This document shows, in pieces, positions 52,201-61,898 of a stretch of 64,000 nt of DNA. This stretch comes from Calliopsis andreniformis (taxonomy: Eukaryota; Arthropoda; Insecta; Hymenoptera; Andrenidae): positions 8,410,961 through 8,474,960 of the forward strand of contig NC_135071.1 of NCBI RefSeq assembly GCF_051401765.1, read 5' to 3'. Numbering within the stretch: the stretch's first letter is position 1; each line of letters starts with the position of its first letter. Below the pieces are notes generated by a model that saw only the letters and a program-made list of their open reading frames with translations, did not search any database and was not told the DNA's origin. Both the position numbers and the translations under genes were made by a program.

Positions 52201-55191
52201 AGTACTTGATACTGCAGTTGTTACTAATGTTGCTTCTGTAGTAGTTGCTTCAGTTGATACTGTTGTGGTGGTTGGAGGTACTGTTGTTGTCGTTGTCGTA
52301 ATTGTTGTTTCGGTAGGAGTAGTTGATTCCGAAGTGGATACTAATGTTGCTTCTGTAGTAGTTGCTTCAGTTGATACTGTTGTCGTAGTTGGAGGTACTA
52401 TTGTTGTCGTTGTCGTAAATGTTGTTTCCGTAGGAGTAGTTGATTCCATAGTGGATACTACTGTTGCTTCTGTAGTAGTTGCTTCAGTTGATGCTGTTGT
52501 CGTGGTTGGAGGTACTGTTGTTGTCGTTGTCGTAATTGTTGTTTCGGTAGGAGTAGTTGATTCCGAAGTGGATACTAATGTTGCTTCTGTAATGGTTCCT
52601 TCAGTTGATACTGTTGTCGTGGTTGGAGGTACCATTGTTTTCGTTGATGTAATTGTTGTTTCGATAGGAGTAGTTGATTCGGTAGTTGTTACTAATGTTG
52701 CTTCTGTAGTAGTTCGTTCTGTTGTTACTGTTGTTATTGTCGTTGTCGGAACTGTTGTTTCGATAGGAGTACTTGATACTGCAGTTGTTACTAATGTTGC
52801 TTCTGTAGTAGTTGCTTCAGTTGATACTGTTGTGGTGGTTGGAGGTACTGTTGTTGTCGTTGTCGTAATTGTTGTTTCCGTCGGAGTAGTTGATTTCGTA
52901 GTGGATACTAATGTTGCTTCTGTAGTAGTTCCCTCAGTTGATACTGTTTTCGTGGTTGGAGGTACCGTTGTTGTCGTTGATGTAATTGTTGTTTCGGCAG
53001 GTGCAGTTGATTCCGTAGTGGATACTGCTGTTGTTTCTGTGGTAGTTGCTTCAGTTGTTAATGTTGTTGTGATTGGATGTACCTTTGTTGTCGTTGATGT
53101 AATTGTTGTTTCTGTAGTAGTAGTTGATTCTGTAATAAATATTGCTGTTGTTTCTGTAGTAGTTGCTGTCGTTAATGCCGTTGTGGTTGGAGATACCGTT
53201 GTTGTTGGTGTAGTTGTTGCTTCGGTCAAAGTAGTTGATTCCGTAGTAAATGTTGCGGCTGTTTCTGTAGTTTTTAGCTCAGCAGTTGGCACCGTTTTAC
53301 TTATTGTTTCTGGCACAGTTTCTGGTGTTCTGGGTTCACTTGTCGTTGTTGTTTGTTCAAATGTAGTTGTTGTTGATTCACTTGTTCTTGTTGGCTCACT
53401 TATCGTTGTTGGTACAAAGGTTGAGGTTGTTAGTTTAGTGCTCGTTGGTGTTATTTCAATTTTCGTTTTTGTTACCTCAGTGGTCATCTCTACTGTAGTT
53501 ACTTCTGAGGTTATTGCGTTTTGCGAAGTTATGAATTCTGCGGTTGATACTGTAGATTCTGTAGAAGTTAGCACCGTTATTTCAGTAGTAACCTTTTTTG
53601 CGGTCTGTGTTGTTGGCATAGTAGTCGTAGCGGTAAATGGTAGTAGTGTCATATTTGCCAGAACTCCCACAGTACTTGTTTCTGCACTTTTAGACATAGT
53701 CATTGATGTCAATATTGCTGTTTCAGTTACAATCGCCGGTACCGTTGTAGATTCTCGTATTTGCGTAGTCGTAAACTCAACCCTTTCAGTTTCATGTGTC
53801 GTTCCTTCACCATAATCAAACCACGTGTGTGAACCTAATGTCGTCTCTTCTTCGTATTCGTAGTCGTCCTCCGTGTCTTCTTCTTCATAGTCCTTGTCAT
53901 GAAATGTAACAATTTCTTCAGTAGGTTCTTCCTCTGTTGTTTCTAAGACACTCGGTAGCATTGTTGTCCCACCTTGTTGGTCTGACCAACTTAGTGTTGT
54001 CTGCAGCATATCGATTTCATGTAAATGTTCAGTATTGTAGGTCAGCTGTGAATCAGGCGCTTGTGTCGTAACGAGAAACTCAAGTGCATGCATATAGGCT
54101 GTTAATTCTTTGGTATCAGGTCCTATTAAGGTGGTGATCTCTTCACTACCCATTCCTTCTCCAACATTCCTTTTTCTCCTTTTCTTAACAAACCCAGTTC
54201 TCCGTTTAGCAATATTTCTGAAGGGTCGGCGAAGACTTGAATTTCGATCCTCGGACTGTAACAAGGTATTTGCATGTCGATGTAAATGTAACACTTCCAA
54301 CAATCTCGGTAACAGAATCGTTTTATTCCAAGGATTTTGGTCTTCCAACGTTTCATTAGTCAGAACAGTTCGATTTAATTTCCTCCTTTGTTTACGAAAA
54401 ATCAGAGTCGATGATCTTTTCGTCCTCTTTACCTTCCTATGACCGTAATTAGTCGTAATAGCTTTTAAATCCCTGACAAGTCTTCGGTGGTGTTTATGGT
54501 TAACATTTATGGAGAGAAAATCGAAGCAAAAACGAGGATGAATATAATCTGTAAAAGGATAAGGATAACTGACTTTGTGATCCTTCGTAGAGATACCATT
54601 CTTCGATTTAAGTCGTGCCTCTTGAACATAAATTGTCTCTAAGTTCCTCTTCGATGTAAAACACGAATTGTCCACTCTCGATTCGATACTATTTTCTACA
54701 GACACCTTCTCTCGCCACTGTTCAAGGATCGCAGACAGATTCGTGAAATCTTGGTGCGAGCTTGATGGAAACGTTTCTCGTATCGAATATCTATCTGCCC
54801 TCAATTTTGTTGCTGTTGCCGTAGTATAAAAATTAACATTCTATAATACACAACATTACTTAGTGACACTAACGATTAAACCACGATCGTGACAATTAAT
54901 TTCACCATCAATTTTCAGTTGGTACTTTCACTACTAATTGGTCTCACTACTTTGGCTCTCTTACGAGCATTATCATCTTTTTTTAAATCCTTATATATTA
55001 TAAATGACAATATTTGTTGTTAACTTACTTACAGCACTATCTTTCACTGTAGAACTACTTTCACTATTACAGTAATTACAATCGTTCTCAATGGTTTCGG
55101 TAATTTGGACGGTTATATTAACACTTTTCTCTGCCATTACCATGTACATCACAAACAACTTACAAAACACTATAAGGAATATATTTTGCAT
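40233..55191 (-). CDS. Giant secreted mucin-like protein, three exons
   Basis: Predicted 4,535 residues. Exons (minus): 55191-55029 (signal peptide MQNIFLIVFCKLFVMYMVMA), 54812-41625 (13.2 kb) and 40489-40233. The last junction is firm (AAAG|gtaaatg to gcag|GGAAAC, phase 1). The first is less sure: two gtaagt donors lie four bases apart, and only the one ending exon 1 at 55029 joins the acceptor at 54812 in frame. Order: basic N-terminal region with dibasic sites (VKKRRKRN near 54,170); a Thr/Ser/Glu/Pro domain of about 2,400 residues with 39-residue repeats; further Thr-rich domains separated by acidic-aromatic modules; two charged coiled-coil stretches (about 43,310-43,100 and 42,985-42,790); then a basic tail with a furin-like RRKR|D site near 42,320 and an acidic C-terminus. 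Dense Thr/Ser predicts O-glycosylation. No chitin-binding or von Willebrand domain is seen. The role is unknown; a mucus, lumen or matrix protein is inferred. Confidence 0.85.
40490..41624 (-). other. Intron 2 of the mucin gene
   Basis: Bounded by GAAAG|gtaaatg and ttcgttgcag|GG; AT-rich, with no internal feature seen. Confidence 0.8.
43829..43980 (-). other. Acidic-aromatic module 4 of the mucin
   Basis: Encodes EEIYDEEYAEEYKKAYEEYE, then VFVPTWQDYVEEE. The TW-x-DY end is retained. Confidence 0.75.
44379..44483 (-). other. Acidic-aromatic module 3 of the mucin
   Basis: Encodes EEEYEEEYEEETEGAPEFAD followed by YEEEN. It keeps the Tyr-Glu run, but the Trp is lost (EFADY instead of TWFDY). 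Confidence 0.7.
46511..46604 (-). other. Acidic-aromatic module 2 of the mucin
   Basis: Encodes FHDQEYDKEYKDEYEEEEES, then TEEPLTWFDYE. It closes the first long Thr-rich domain and is the closest match to module 1. Confidence 0.8.
46700..53250 (-). repeat. 117-bp coding repeat array with higher-order structure (mucin PTS domain)
   Basis: Basic unit of 39 codons, of the type VSTEATTTEATLVSTSESTT followed by PTETTITTTTT and VPPTTTT. Higher-order copies exist. The marker gtacttgtg recurs at 48086, 48671, 49022 and 49607, giving spacings of 585, 351 and 585 bp (5, 3 and 5 units). Another block recurs 567 bp apart (51844 and 52411) and includes a unit shortened by 18 bp. All these shifts preserve the reading frame. 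Confidence 0.9.
53808..53906 (-). other. Acidic-aromatic module 1 of the mucin
   Basis: Encodes FHDKDYEEEDTEDDYEYEEE, then SHTWFDYGEG. It lies at the N-terminal edge of the long Thr-rich domain. Its FHD-x-x-Y start, Tyr-Glu run and TWFDY end recur in module 2. Confidence 0.8.
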
Positions 55192-55587
55192 AGCGTCATA
55201 TCACAGACGTTCGTAATTATTTTCCCACTTTTCTAACTCATTCTTATCAATCTTATCTCGAATCATCGTTTCAAAGAGGCTATCGCATGAAAGCTGTCTC
55301 TTCTAGTTCGTACTCGATATTGGTATCGATAGCCCCCGATTCGCAGATAAATTAGTATAATTAACTATCGATAATTCGATATGGTAGTGAACAATATCAC
55401 AGTTAACCAATTATGGCAGAAAATTATTTAAAGATTACTGTTCTTGAAACAATTTTATATATCAGTAGTCACTATTGTTTGTATTACTTATCTTCCATGT
55501 GGTTTCTACTTGTTACAGATCTGCCCTCATTATAATCACTGCTTTAGCTTCTGAAATATTATATATAGAATATATTTTGACGATGCT
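55192..55587. promoter_or_regulatory. Divergent promoter with two TATCGATA (DRE-type) motifs
   Basis: About 400 bases separate the mucin start (minus) from the membrane-protein start (plus). TATCGATA occurs exactly at 55324-55331 and 55366-55373. This octamer is the DREF-binding element of insect housekeeping promoters, known from Drosophila. The motif is palindromic and could serve both genes. No clear TATA box was seen. Confidence 0.6.
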
Positions 55588-56180
55588 ATGATATTAGAAT
55601 CCCTTTTCTCATGTTCATGTTTACTGTTAACGTGTGGATCCTGTGTTTACACACTAGTGAAACATTCGTATGCTCAATATCACAAGCTTCTCCTTCATTT
55701 TACGTATGCCTGCGGCGGTATCGCGATGATCAGTACTCGATCATTGTTCGTTCTCCTCTACAAACTGTTCTTTAAGCAGTATCGTAAGTCGAGGATTCTT
55801 GGCATGCCTTTTAACTGAGGCAATGAGTGGTGCTTTATTTTTCAGCGTTTGATCCCGTGATGATAGAACTGGAGGAAGAAAGAGCCAAGGGAAAGTATAA
55901 TACTGTGGATGAGCTCTTGAGAACCTTGGGCATGGCTAGTCTAATCTATTCTGTATACTGTCATCACGGATATTATTTTCTTGGTGCCTGTATTGTAGCT
56001 GGTTTGTCTGTTCTTGACATGCTCGAATTACGCAAGTTGGCGATTATGTATTTCGAAGTACGTGTTATTGTGTATTATCGTAACGAAGACTATTTAGTAA
56101 TTAGAAAACTATTCTATTGGCTGAATGTAATTTCGAGATCCTCTCTAAGACCTTGGTTGAATACTAGTAACAGTGAATGA
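55588..56180 (+). CDS. Small multi-pass membrane protein, unrecognised
   Basis: Two exons, 55588-55783 and 55846-56180, joined in phase 1 across a 62-base intron (tatc|gtaagt to tttttcag|CG). This gives 176 residues. Hydrophobic stretches lie at MILESLFSCSCLLLTCGSCV, around LHFTYACGGIAM, SLFVLLYKLFF, GMASLIYSVYC and YYFLGACIVAGLSVL, so about four or five membrane passes are likely. Between them is a charged loop (IELEEERAKGKYNTVDELLR). Base composition is higher in GC than the surroundings, as expected for coding sequence. Residues after MYFE are less certain, because a donor-like GAA|gtacgt sits there and a further exon may follow at 58,022. I recognise no family. It is head-to-head with the mucin gene. 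Confidence 0.55.
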
Positions 56181-56231
56181 ATCAAAATCTTGCTGATTTT
56201 CGAAAGCAGATTTTTTATACAGATTAGTATA

Positions 56232-57285
56232 TACAGAGTGTTTCTAAACATGTGAGACATTTTTGAGGGATAGGTTCTACATACGTAGAGAATGAAAAAA
56301 GTTCATGTGAACTGATATCTGAAAACGCTTAGTTTTTTATTTATACGCTATTTTATATTGCGTAACACGCTAGTTTAAATCCTGTAAAAGATAAAAAAAC
56401 CTTGGGATATTTTTGGAGAATAGGTTCTAAAATTTTGTTCTTCGAAACGTCCACGAAATGTATAAGACGGATGTTTCTGTAACATCTGAAATTTTATCCT
56501 CCAGAAGATTTAAAAGATTTTCAAGGAGAACGTTCTTAGAACATGCAAAATGTAAGTCTTAAAACCACCTATAGGACTTTCCAAACTAATATTTCTAAAA
56601 CATACGATATTCAAGCCTTGGGAAAATTTGTAAGACTTTTCAAATGGATATTCTTACAACATACAGAATTTAAGTTCTAAGAACATTCGTGAGACTTGAG
56701 AAACGGATGTTCCTGGAAAATATGAAATTTAAGTCCTCAGAACATTTGTATCACTTAAGAAATGGATGTTTCTAAAATCTTCATAATTTAAATCCTAAGA
56801 ACATTCTAAGGATGGTCAAAATGGACGTAGTACATTCAATGTAAACTGAACATGAAACGGACGTCCTTTGGATATAGTGTTCTCTAGAGAATAAGGTGCA
56901 TAATATATAAGATATACACATTTACATTTTTTAATAATATTGCGTTTACGCAATTTTTGGCCTTTATGAATGGAATGAGTGGCCTTTTAAACAAAATATT
57001 ACACTGCACGCAATACAAAATAACGCATAAATAAAAAACTAAGCGCCTCCAAACATACAGGGTGTTTCTAAAGAGCACGATATAACTTTAAGGGATGATT
57101 CTAGACACCAAAATAAGACGAAAATCTAGAATAACAATTTCGCGTTTGAAGCTTCGTTTTTTGGTTAAAAGCATCTAAAAATCTGGTGGAAATCACCAGA
57201 AATGAGTCCGCGCATAGGTGACTTTTCTTACATTTCCTTCGTGTCTAGAATTTAGCCTCTAAAAATGTCTCATACGTTTAGAGAT
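56232..57285. repeat. Nested inverted-repeat element with internal tandem repeats
   Basis: The left end tacagagtgtttctaaacat followed by gtgagacatttttgag is matched in inverse near 57,250-57,285. An inner arm (acgcttagttttttatttat, about 56,327) is matched in inverse at about 57,000-57,045. A further terminus-like cagggtgtttctaaag lies near 57,058, suggesting insertion of related copies into each other. Inside, about 56,460-56,830 is a degenerate tandem array of roughly 61-bp units (aaatttaagtcc, then ggatgtttct). Confidence 0.65.
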
Positions 57286-58021
57286 TAATGAAAATAACAT
57301 GAAGTTAATTTTAAGCTACATATAAAAGGATCAAACTATTCATATATAAAAAATCAAAGTAACTTTCAATAATTGCATGAAATATCCTTTCAACTGAATT
57401 GATCAAAAAAACTCTTATAACAAATAATTACTTGAAGGATGTTTTCATTTTCACTTTCGCGATAACAAAAATATTTATACCAAGAGCTTTTGTATACGTG
57501 TCTTCTGTTCTTTTATATTCAAGCCAATATAGTAAGAATATTTTAAGATCACAATTTTTCTTAAAAAAGACTGTTCTGGTATAGTATAAGATAAAATTTT
57601 TCAGCTGCAAATAAATGAAAAAGCACATTTCTCATTTATGTTAACAATGACGATCTTGACATATACTTAACTCTAATTTTACAATCTTAAATAATTTTAT
57701 ATTCTTTTGTGAAAATAAATATTCATTGTTAAAGAGGTAGCATGAATGTTTCTTATCGCATTTCTGAAAAATGAAATTTCTAGTAATTTTTCAGTACCAA
57801 CATTTATTATGTAATTCGTGGAAAAACTCAAAAGTAATTTATTATAGCTCCAAGAAATAGAAAGATTTCGATTTCGAGATGTTCCTCCTCGACTGAAAGG
57901 AAATAAGCCCAGATATACCATTTTCATTTGGGTATTTTTTAATGGATATTTTGTGTAAGTTTAATGCTACTTTTAACTCTGATGATAAAATTATTAATCT
58001 TATAATTTATGTGTCACTCAG

Positions 58022-58202
58022 ATATTTAGTAGGCAATAACTACGCACTCCTGGCAAATTATCCTTACCTATTCACAAATTGGGCGTTCACTCCAGAAGGA
58101 TTTTATCAGGGGTGGACAATAAGGTATACTATTAACGATTATATGATGGCGGCTTATATCGCCTGTATGATTGAAGCACTCCGTCAAACTCCACTATCAT
58201 AG
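58022..58202 (+). CDS. Putative 3'-terminal exon of the membrane-protein gene
   Basis: After a good acceptor (atttatgtgtcactcag) an open frame encodes YLVGNNYALLANYPYLFTNW, then FTPEGFYQGWTIRYTINDYM, ending EALRQTPLS and a stop. AATAAA follows at 58281-58286, as expected for a last exon. GC content rises only within the open frame. It needs a phase-2 donor, and I found only a weak one (gtatta) in exon 2, so an additional exon or a separate gene is possible. The putative intron is filled by repeats. Confidence 0.45.
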
Positions 58203-58645
58203 GAATTTCTAACGCTGTCATAACGTTACATTGAATTCTTTGAAACACTATTTTAGGGATAATCTCTTTTTAAAAAGTGGAATAAATATAAAATTTTTAA
58301 GTATGAATATAAATCAAATGTAATTTAAGGAAGTATAATACTTATATTGCGAAAGAAACGTGTAAAATGATTTTTATTTTTATTATGTAGAATAATACGA
58401 AAAACTAATCCTAAATTTTTCTGTAATCATCATTTATGTGTTATCATTAAACTGCGGATTTTTATGAAATTTTACAGTTTCGTAAAAACAGTTAAACCAA
58501 CTGGAATCAAAATAAAAATTTGCTTTATCTTTCAAATACTATAATTTGCACTTCACTTTTCATATTCGTATATTTTTCAATATTGTACAAATTATGTAAT
58601 TTTTTACACGTTTAAAACTTTCATAAATACACACACATTCACAGT

Positions 58646-59329
58646 CTATACTGCGTTCACTGAGAGAACGCAGTCGTTTCACGCAGATGGCTTCCATTGC
58701 CCCGACTGACTTTTCCACTGAGATTGGTGAAGGATTCAAGAGCCTAAAAGGACACGCCTTGCTTCTTTCTACTCTGTATACCTAGTGTCCAAATGAAACA
58801 AATGTTTCTATCTATTAAGAAACAATATTTATTGAGATATCAATGTATAAGAATCCACAGCTTATTTGATTATAAAGAAACAGCAACGGTAGAACTGTTT
58901 CCTGGATTTCCTACAAAATGTTCGATGCGACCAGGTAGTTTATGACACGGGAAATCTAGGGTCGTTTATGGTATTGCAACGCAGTAAGAATTCTGACTAG
59001 TAGCAGTACGTTTTCGGTCGACAGAGACGATATTCAAGAAGATTTTTATTTGCTAACAGAGCCGCATTAATACTTTCGGAGAAAACTAAAATCTAAAAGA
59101 ATATCGTTTGCTTGCTCAAAATTTCTTTCACACCGTTTATGCGCTAACACTTGAAGAAGTGACTTTCTTTAGAAATGGTAGGACCTCCAAGGGCCCAACA
59201 AGGGGTTCATGGGTAGGGATGTGCTCGGGAGTGACAGAGCCAATAACTAATGAGCGTAGGCGTGAACTGCGCAAAGGGTACGAAAACTCGTCAACCGACG
59301 ACTGCGTTCTCCCAGTGAACGAAGTATAG
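58646..59329. repeat. Element with 31-bp terminal inverted repeats
   Basis: The left end ctatactgcgttcactgaga, then gaacgcagtcgt, is matched in inverse by acgactgcgttctcccagtg, then aacgaagtatag, at the right end (about three mismatches over 32 bases). The element is 684 bp. The interior has no recognised transposase. Confidence 0.8.
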
Positions 59330-59413
59330 TTATCAATATTGTTATTACTGATTGCTTTCTCGAAATGTGAACAAACCTGTATGAAAAATTTCAAGTTCTT
59401 TAAGGCCTACATC

Positions 59414-59701
59414 AGACGAGCATATTTGTGCCACCGTAGCGTGCTGTAGTAACCAGGACAATTCCCAATTTTCAATTTTGGAAAACAAGACATACGAACG
59501 CGGCATTTTGGCGGTACGTTTGTGGCAAATTCATTCAAAGTGGCGAAACAGGATCTGCGTCCTTTGAAAATGCGCAAACGTGCCGCCACGTTACCGCATT
59601 TGTATGTCTTTCCTTATTTTCCACAACTGAAAATGGAGAATTGTCCTTATTGCTACAACGCGCAGCAGAGAATCGCCGCGACGACAAGAAAACGCTCGTC
59701 T
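59414..59701. repeat. Hairpin MITE of about 288 bp
   Basis: Ends agacgagc and gctcgtct. Arms of about 115 bases pair with small gaps: left aggacaattcccaattttca, then acatacgaacgcgg; right gcatttgtatgt and tgaaaatggagaattgtcct. It lies 84 bases after the preceding inverted-repeat element. Confidence 0.8.
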
Positions 59702-61432
59702 ATGGCGGGTCTAACCCATCAATCTTAAGTTCTGAAAGTCTTTTAAAACTAATATGATCCCTCTAGACTAAGGGAATACACTCTTAAATAAACAAGAAAA
59801 AGATAAGTTCGTAACAACCTGAAAAGTAAACAAAGGAAAGGATAAGGGTAAGGGAACGTATAAGAGTCTTCAAGTAGGTGAAGTGAATTCATGATTGAAT
59901 GTAAATTTTTCGTGCTTTATTACTTTGCTCGGAATGAACACAACTTTTCGATCGGATCACTTTACACATACGCACGCGATATATACAAAAGAAACACGTC
60001 TATCGATTAAATAGATAACGGCAGTATCACGTCCATGGAGAGCAAAAAAGAGGAAAAGAAAGTAGGAAAAAAGAAATACGTAAGCATCGTCGTTGTTACG
60101 ACTATCACACACGAGTGATAGCGTGTGTTCGCTCATACGACGCAAGTTACAGACAGTATTACGTTGCATTATCGCCTAGAAAATTATCCTATTAAACCAT
60201 CGACTCTGTCGCACGGCAATTCTCTTACAACATAATATTGCTATTCACCGGTCAGTTCATTTATCTTAAATACCTAGTCAAAAATACAAAAAGAAGTAAA
60301 TATATAAACAGCTACCTAGCCAGGACTGTCTTTAAAATTTCAGGAATATTTAACCCTCTGGCTGGTAATGACTCATAACACAAAGTGTGTTCCATACACT
60401 TCAGTAGACGTCATTACTTCGCTAAGCTGACGCAACTAGATGCATTTCTATCATTGCTTCATTAATAATTAGGCGATTTACCTTTTGCTTTGTCATTCAT
60501 GTCAACTCTGACATATATTAGTCTGGGAAGCATCTTAAATTAGTGAGACATACTTAATCGTATTTAAGTATAATTAGTCATAAATTATTTTTTTTATTAT
60601 TTCTGTCGGCTTATTTTCTTCCTTTCGTAGAAATTTCGTTTATATTGCTTAGGAGTAAGTTTGCTTTAACATTAAAGAAGGTAAAGACAGCCCTGCTCCA
60701 TTCATTCCGTCATAAATTATTCTACTCGAAGGCAGTCTTTTTCGTACTCGTCTATCCGCTTTTACATCGTACATCGCTAGGTAAAGTAAAACAATTCGCT
60801 ACAGTAAGTGCCGAAATACACGACGAAATTTCGATGAAATCCTCCAATTCCATTCTTCTCTGAGTAACAAGAGGAACTGTAGCCATTAATTGCTCGACTT
60901 CTTGTTCCCATCGCACCAGGGAAATGGCCATTGTCCTTACTTCTCTGAAAAGTACAAACTTTCTCTTGATTTCTCCAAGTCTTTACTAATTCAATGAGTT
61001 TAACAGTTTCTTATTAAGTTTTTACAATCGTTTAATATAATTTTATAAAACTCTGCCTAGGAATGATTTTATGCAATCATGTCAAGTTCCACGTGTTCTT
61101 AAATTGTTGCTTGTCCATTACTTAGAATTGATCATTTTATTTCTCAAATAGTAGTATAATATTCTCTGTTTGAAGTTTTTCAGAAGATTGCTTAATATTT
61201 TTGTTTAAATAAAATATTTAAACGTGTGTTTGCAAATACTCAGGCAAGCAAAGGAGTTTGAAATTGAAATTGGTTTATATAACTTGCATATTACATAGTT
61301 TATCTCATTAGCAGGACTAATTTATTATAAAATATCTTCTCACTCCTAGTTTTACCCATGTAATTTCGTCTGTAAAATTAAGGCGTTATGGATAATAAGG
61401 TCGAACTCAACAATTTCAAAAATACTTTTTAT
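59702..61432. other. Gene-free stretch downstream of chitin synthase
   Basis: No gene, tRNA or repeat could be supported; the open frame at 60,645-60,863 looks like chance. Confidence 0.5.
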
Positions 61433-61438
61433 TTTATT
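61433..61438 (-). terminator. Possible chitin synthase poly(A) signal
   Basis: AATAAA on the minus strand about 460 bases past the stop, in AT-rich DNA. If the UTR intron is used, the true end may be elsewhere. Confidence 0.25.
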
Positions 61439-61876
61439 CACTCTTATAGAATATAAATAAAAAGCGTTTTTTTCGAAATTTGTATTCGTTGACTTCGCCT
61501 TTACTACCGTTAACAGCTCAATTACGCCTTTCTGTATCGATTACTTTTCAAATTTTCTTTCATTCCCTTTTTTATGTAATTTAAGTTTAGTAGGTTTCAA
61601 AAAATATTAAAGAATTCTTCAATCATATTTACCTAAAAAATTAAACTTTTTAAGTATTCAAAAACAAATAACAATTAAAAACAATTTTCCTCCCTTAATC
61701 ACTACAGTCGTTTGTACACAATTTAAAACACATCAAAATTATTTTAATCAACAAAACGCTTCTTAAAGATAGGAAAATAGAAAAAAGTGATTGGTCGTAG
61801 ACATGCGTAAATCCAAAGAAAATATTCCAATGTTGGAATTTTTAAATTGAAAATTAGATCGTTTTAATCACAAAAT

Positions 61877-61882
61877 ACTTAC
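61877..61882 (-). promoter_or_regulatory. Splice donor just after the chitin synthase stop codon
   Basis: CCCAGC|GTAAGT begins 16 bases after the TGA. A 3'-UTR intron is plausible. Because the gap is short, such an intron would not be expected to trigger nonsense-mediated decay. Confidence 0.4.
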
Positions 61883-61898
61883 GCTGGGGATGTTTGGA

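Noticed and set aside
46709..53815. Very long plus-strand open frame rich in Val, Asp and Ser
   Set aside because: It is the antisense of the Thr-rich mucin repeat and repeats with the same 117-bp period. It has no signal peptide or splice context, and the mucin on the other strand has both.
54991..55191. Exon 1 of the mucin read as a complete 66-residue protein
   Set aside because: The frame crosses two overlapping gtaagt donors, and a signal peptide is needed by the downstream exon, so it is better read as the first exon of the mucin gene.
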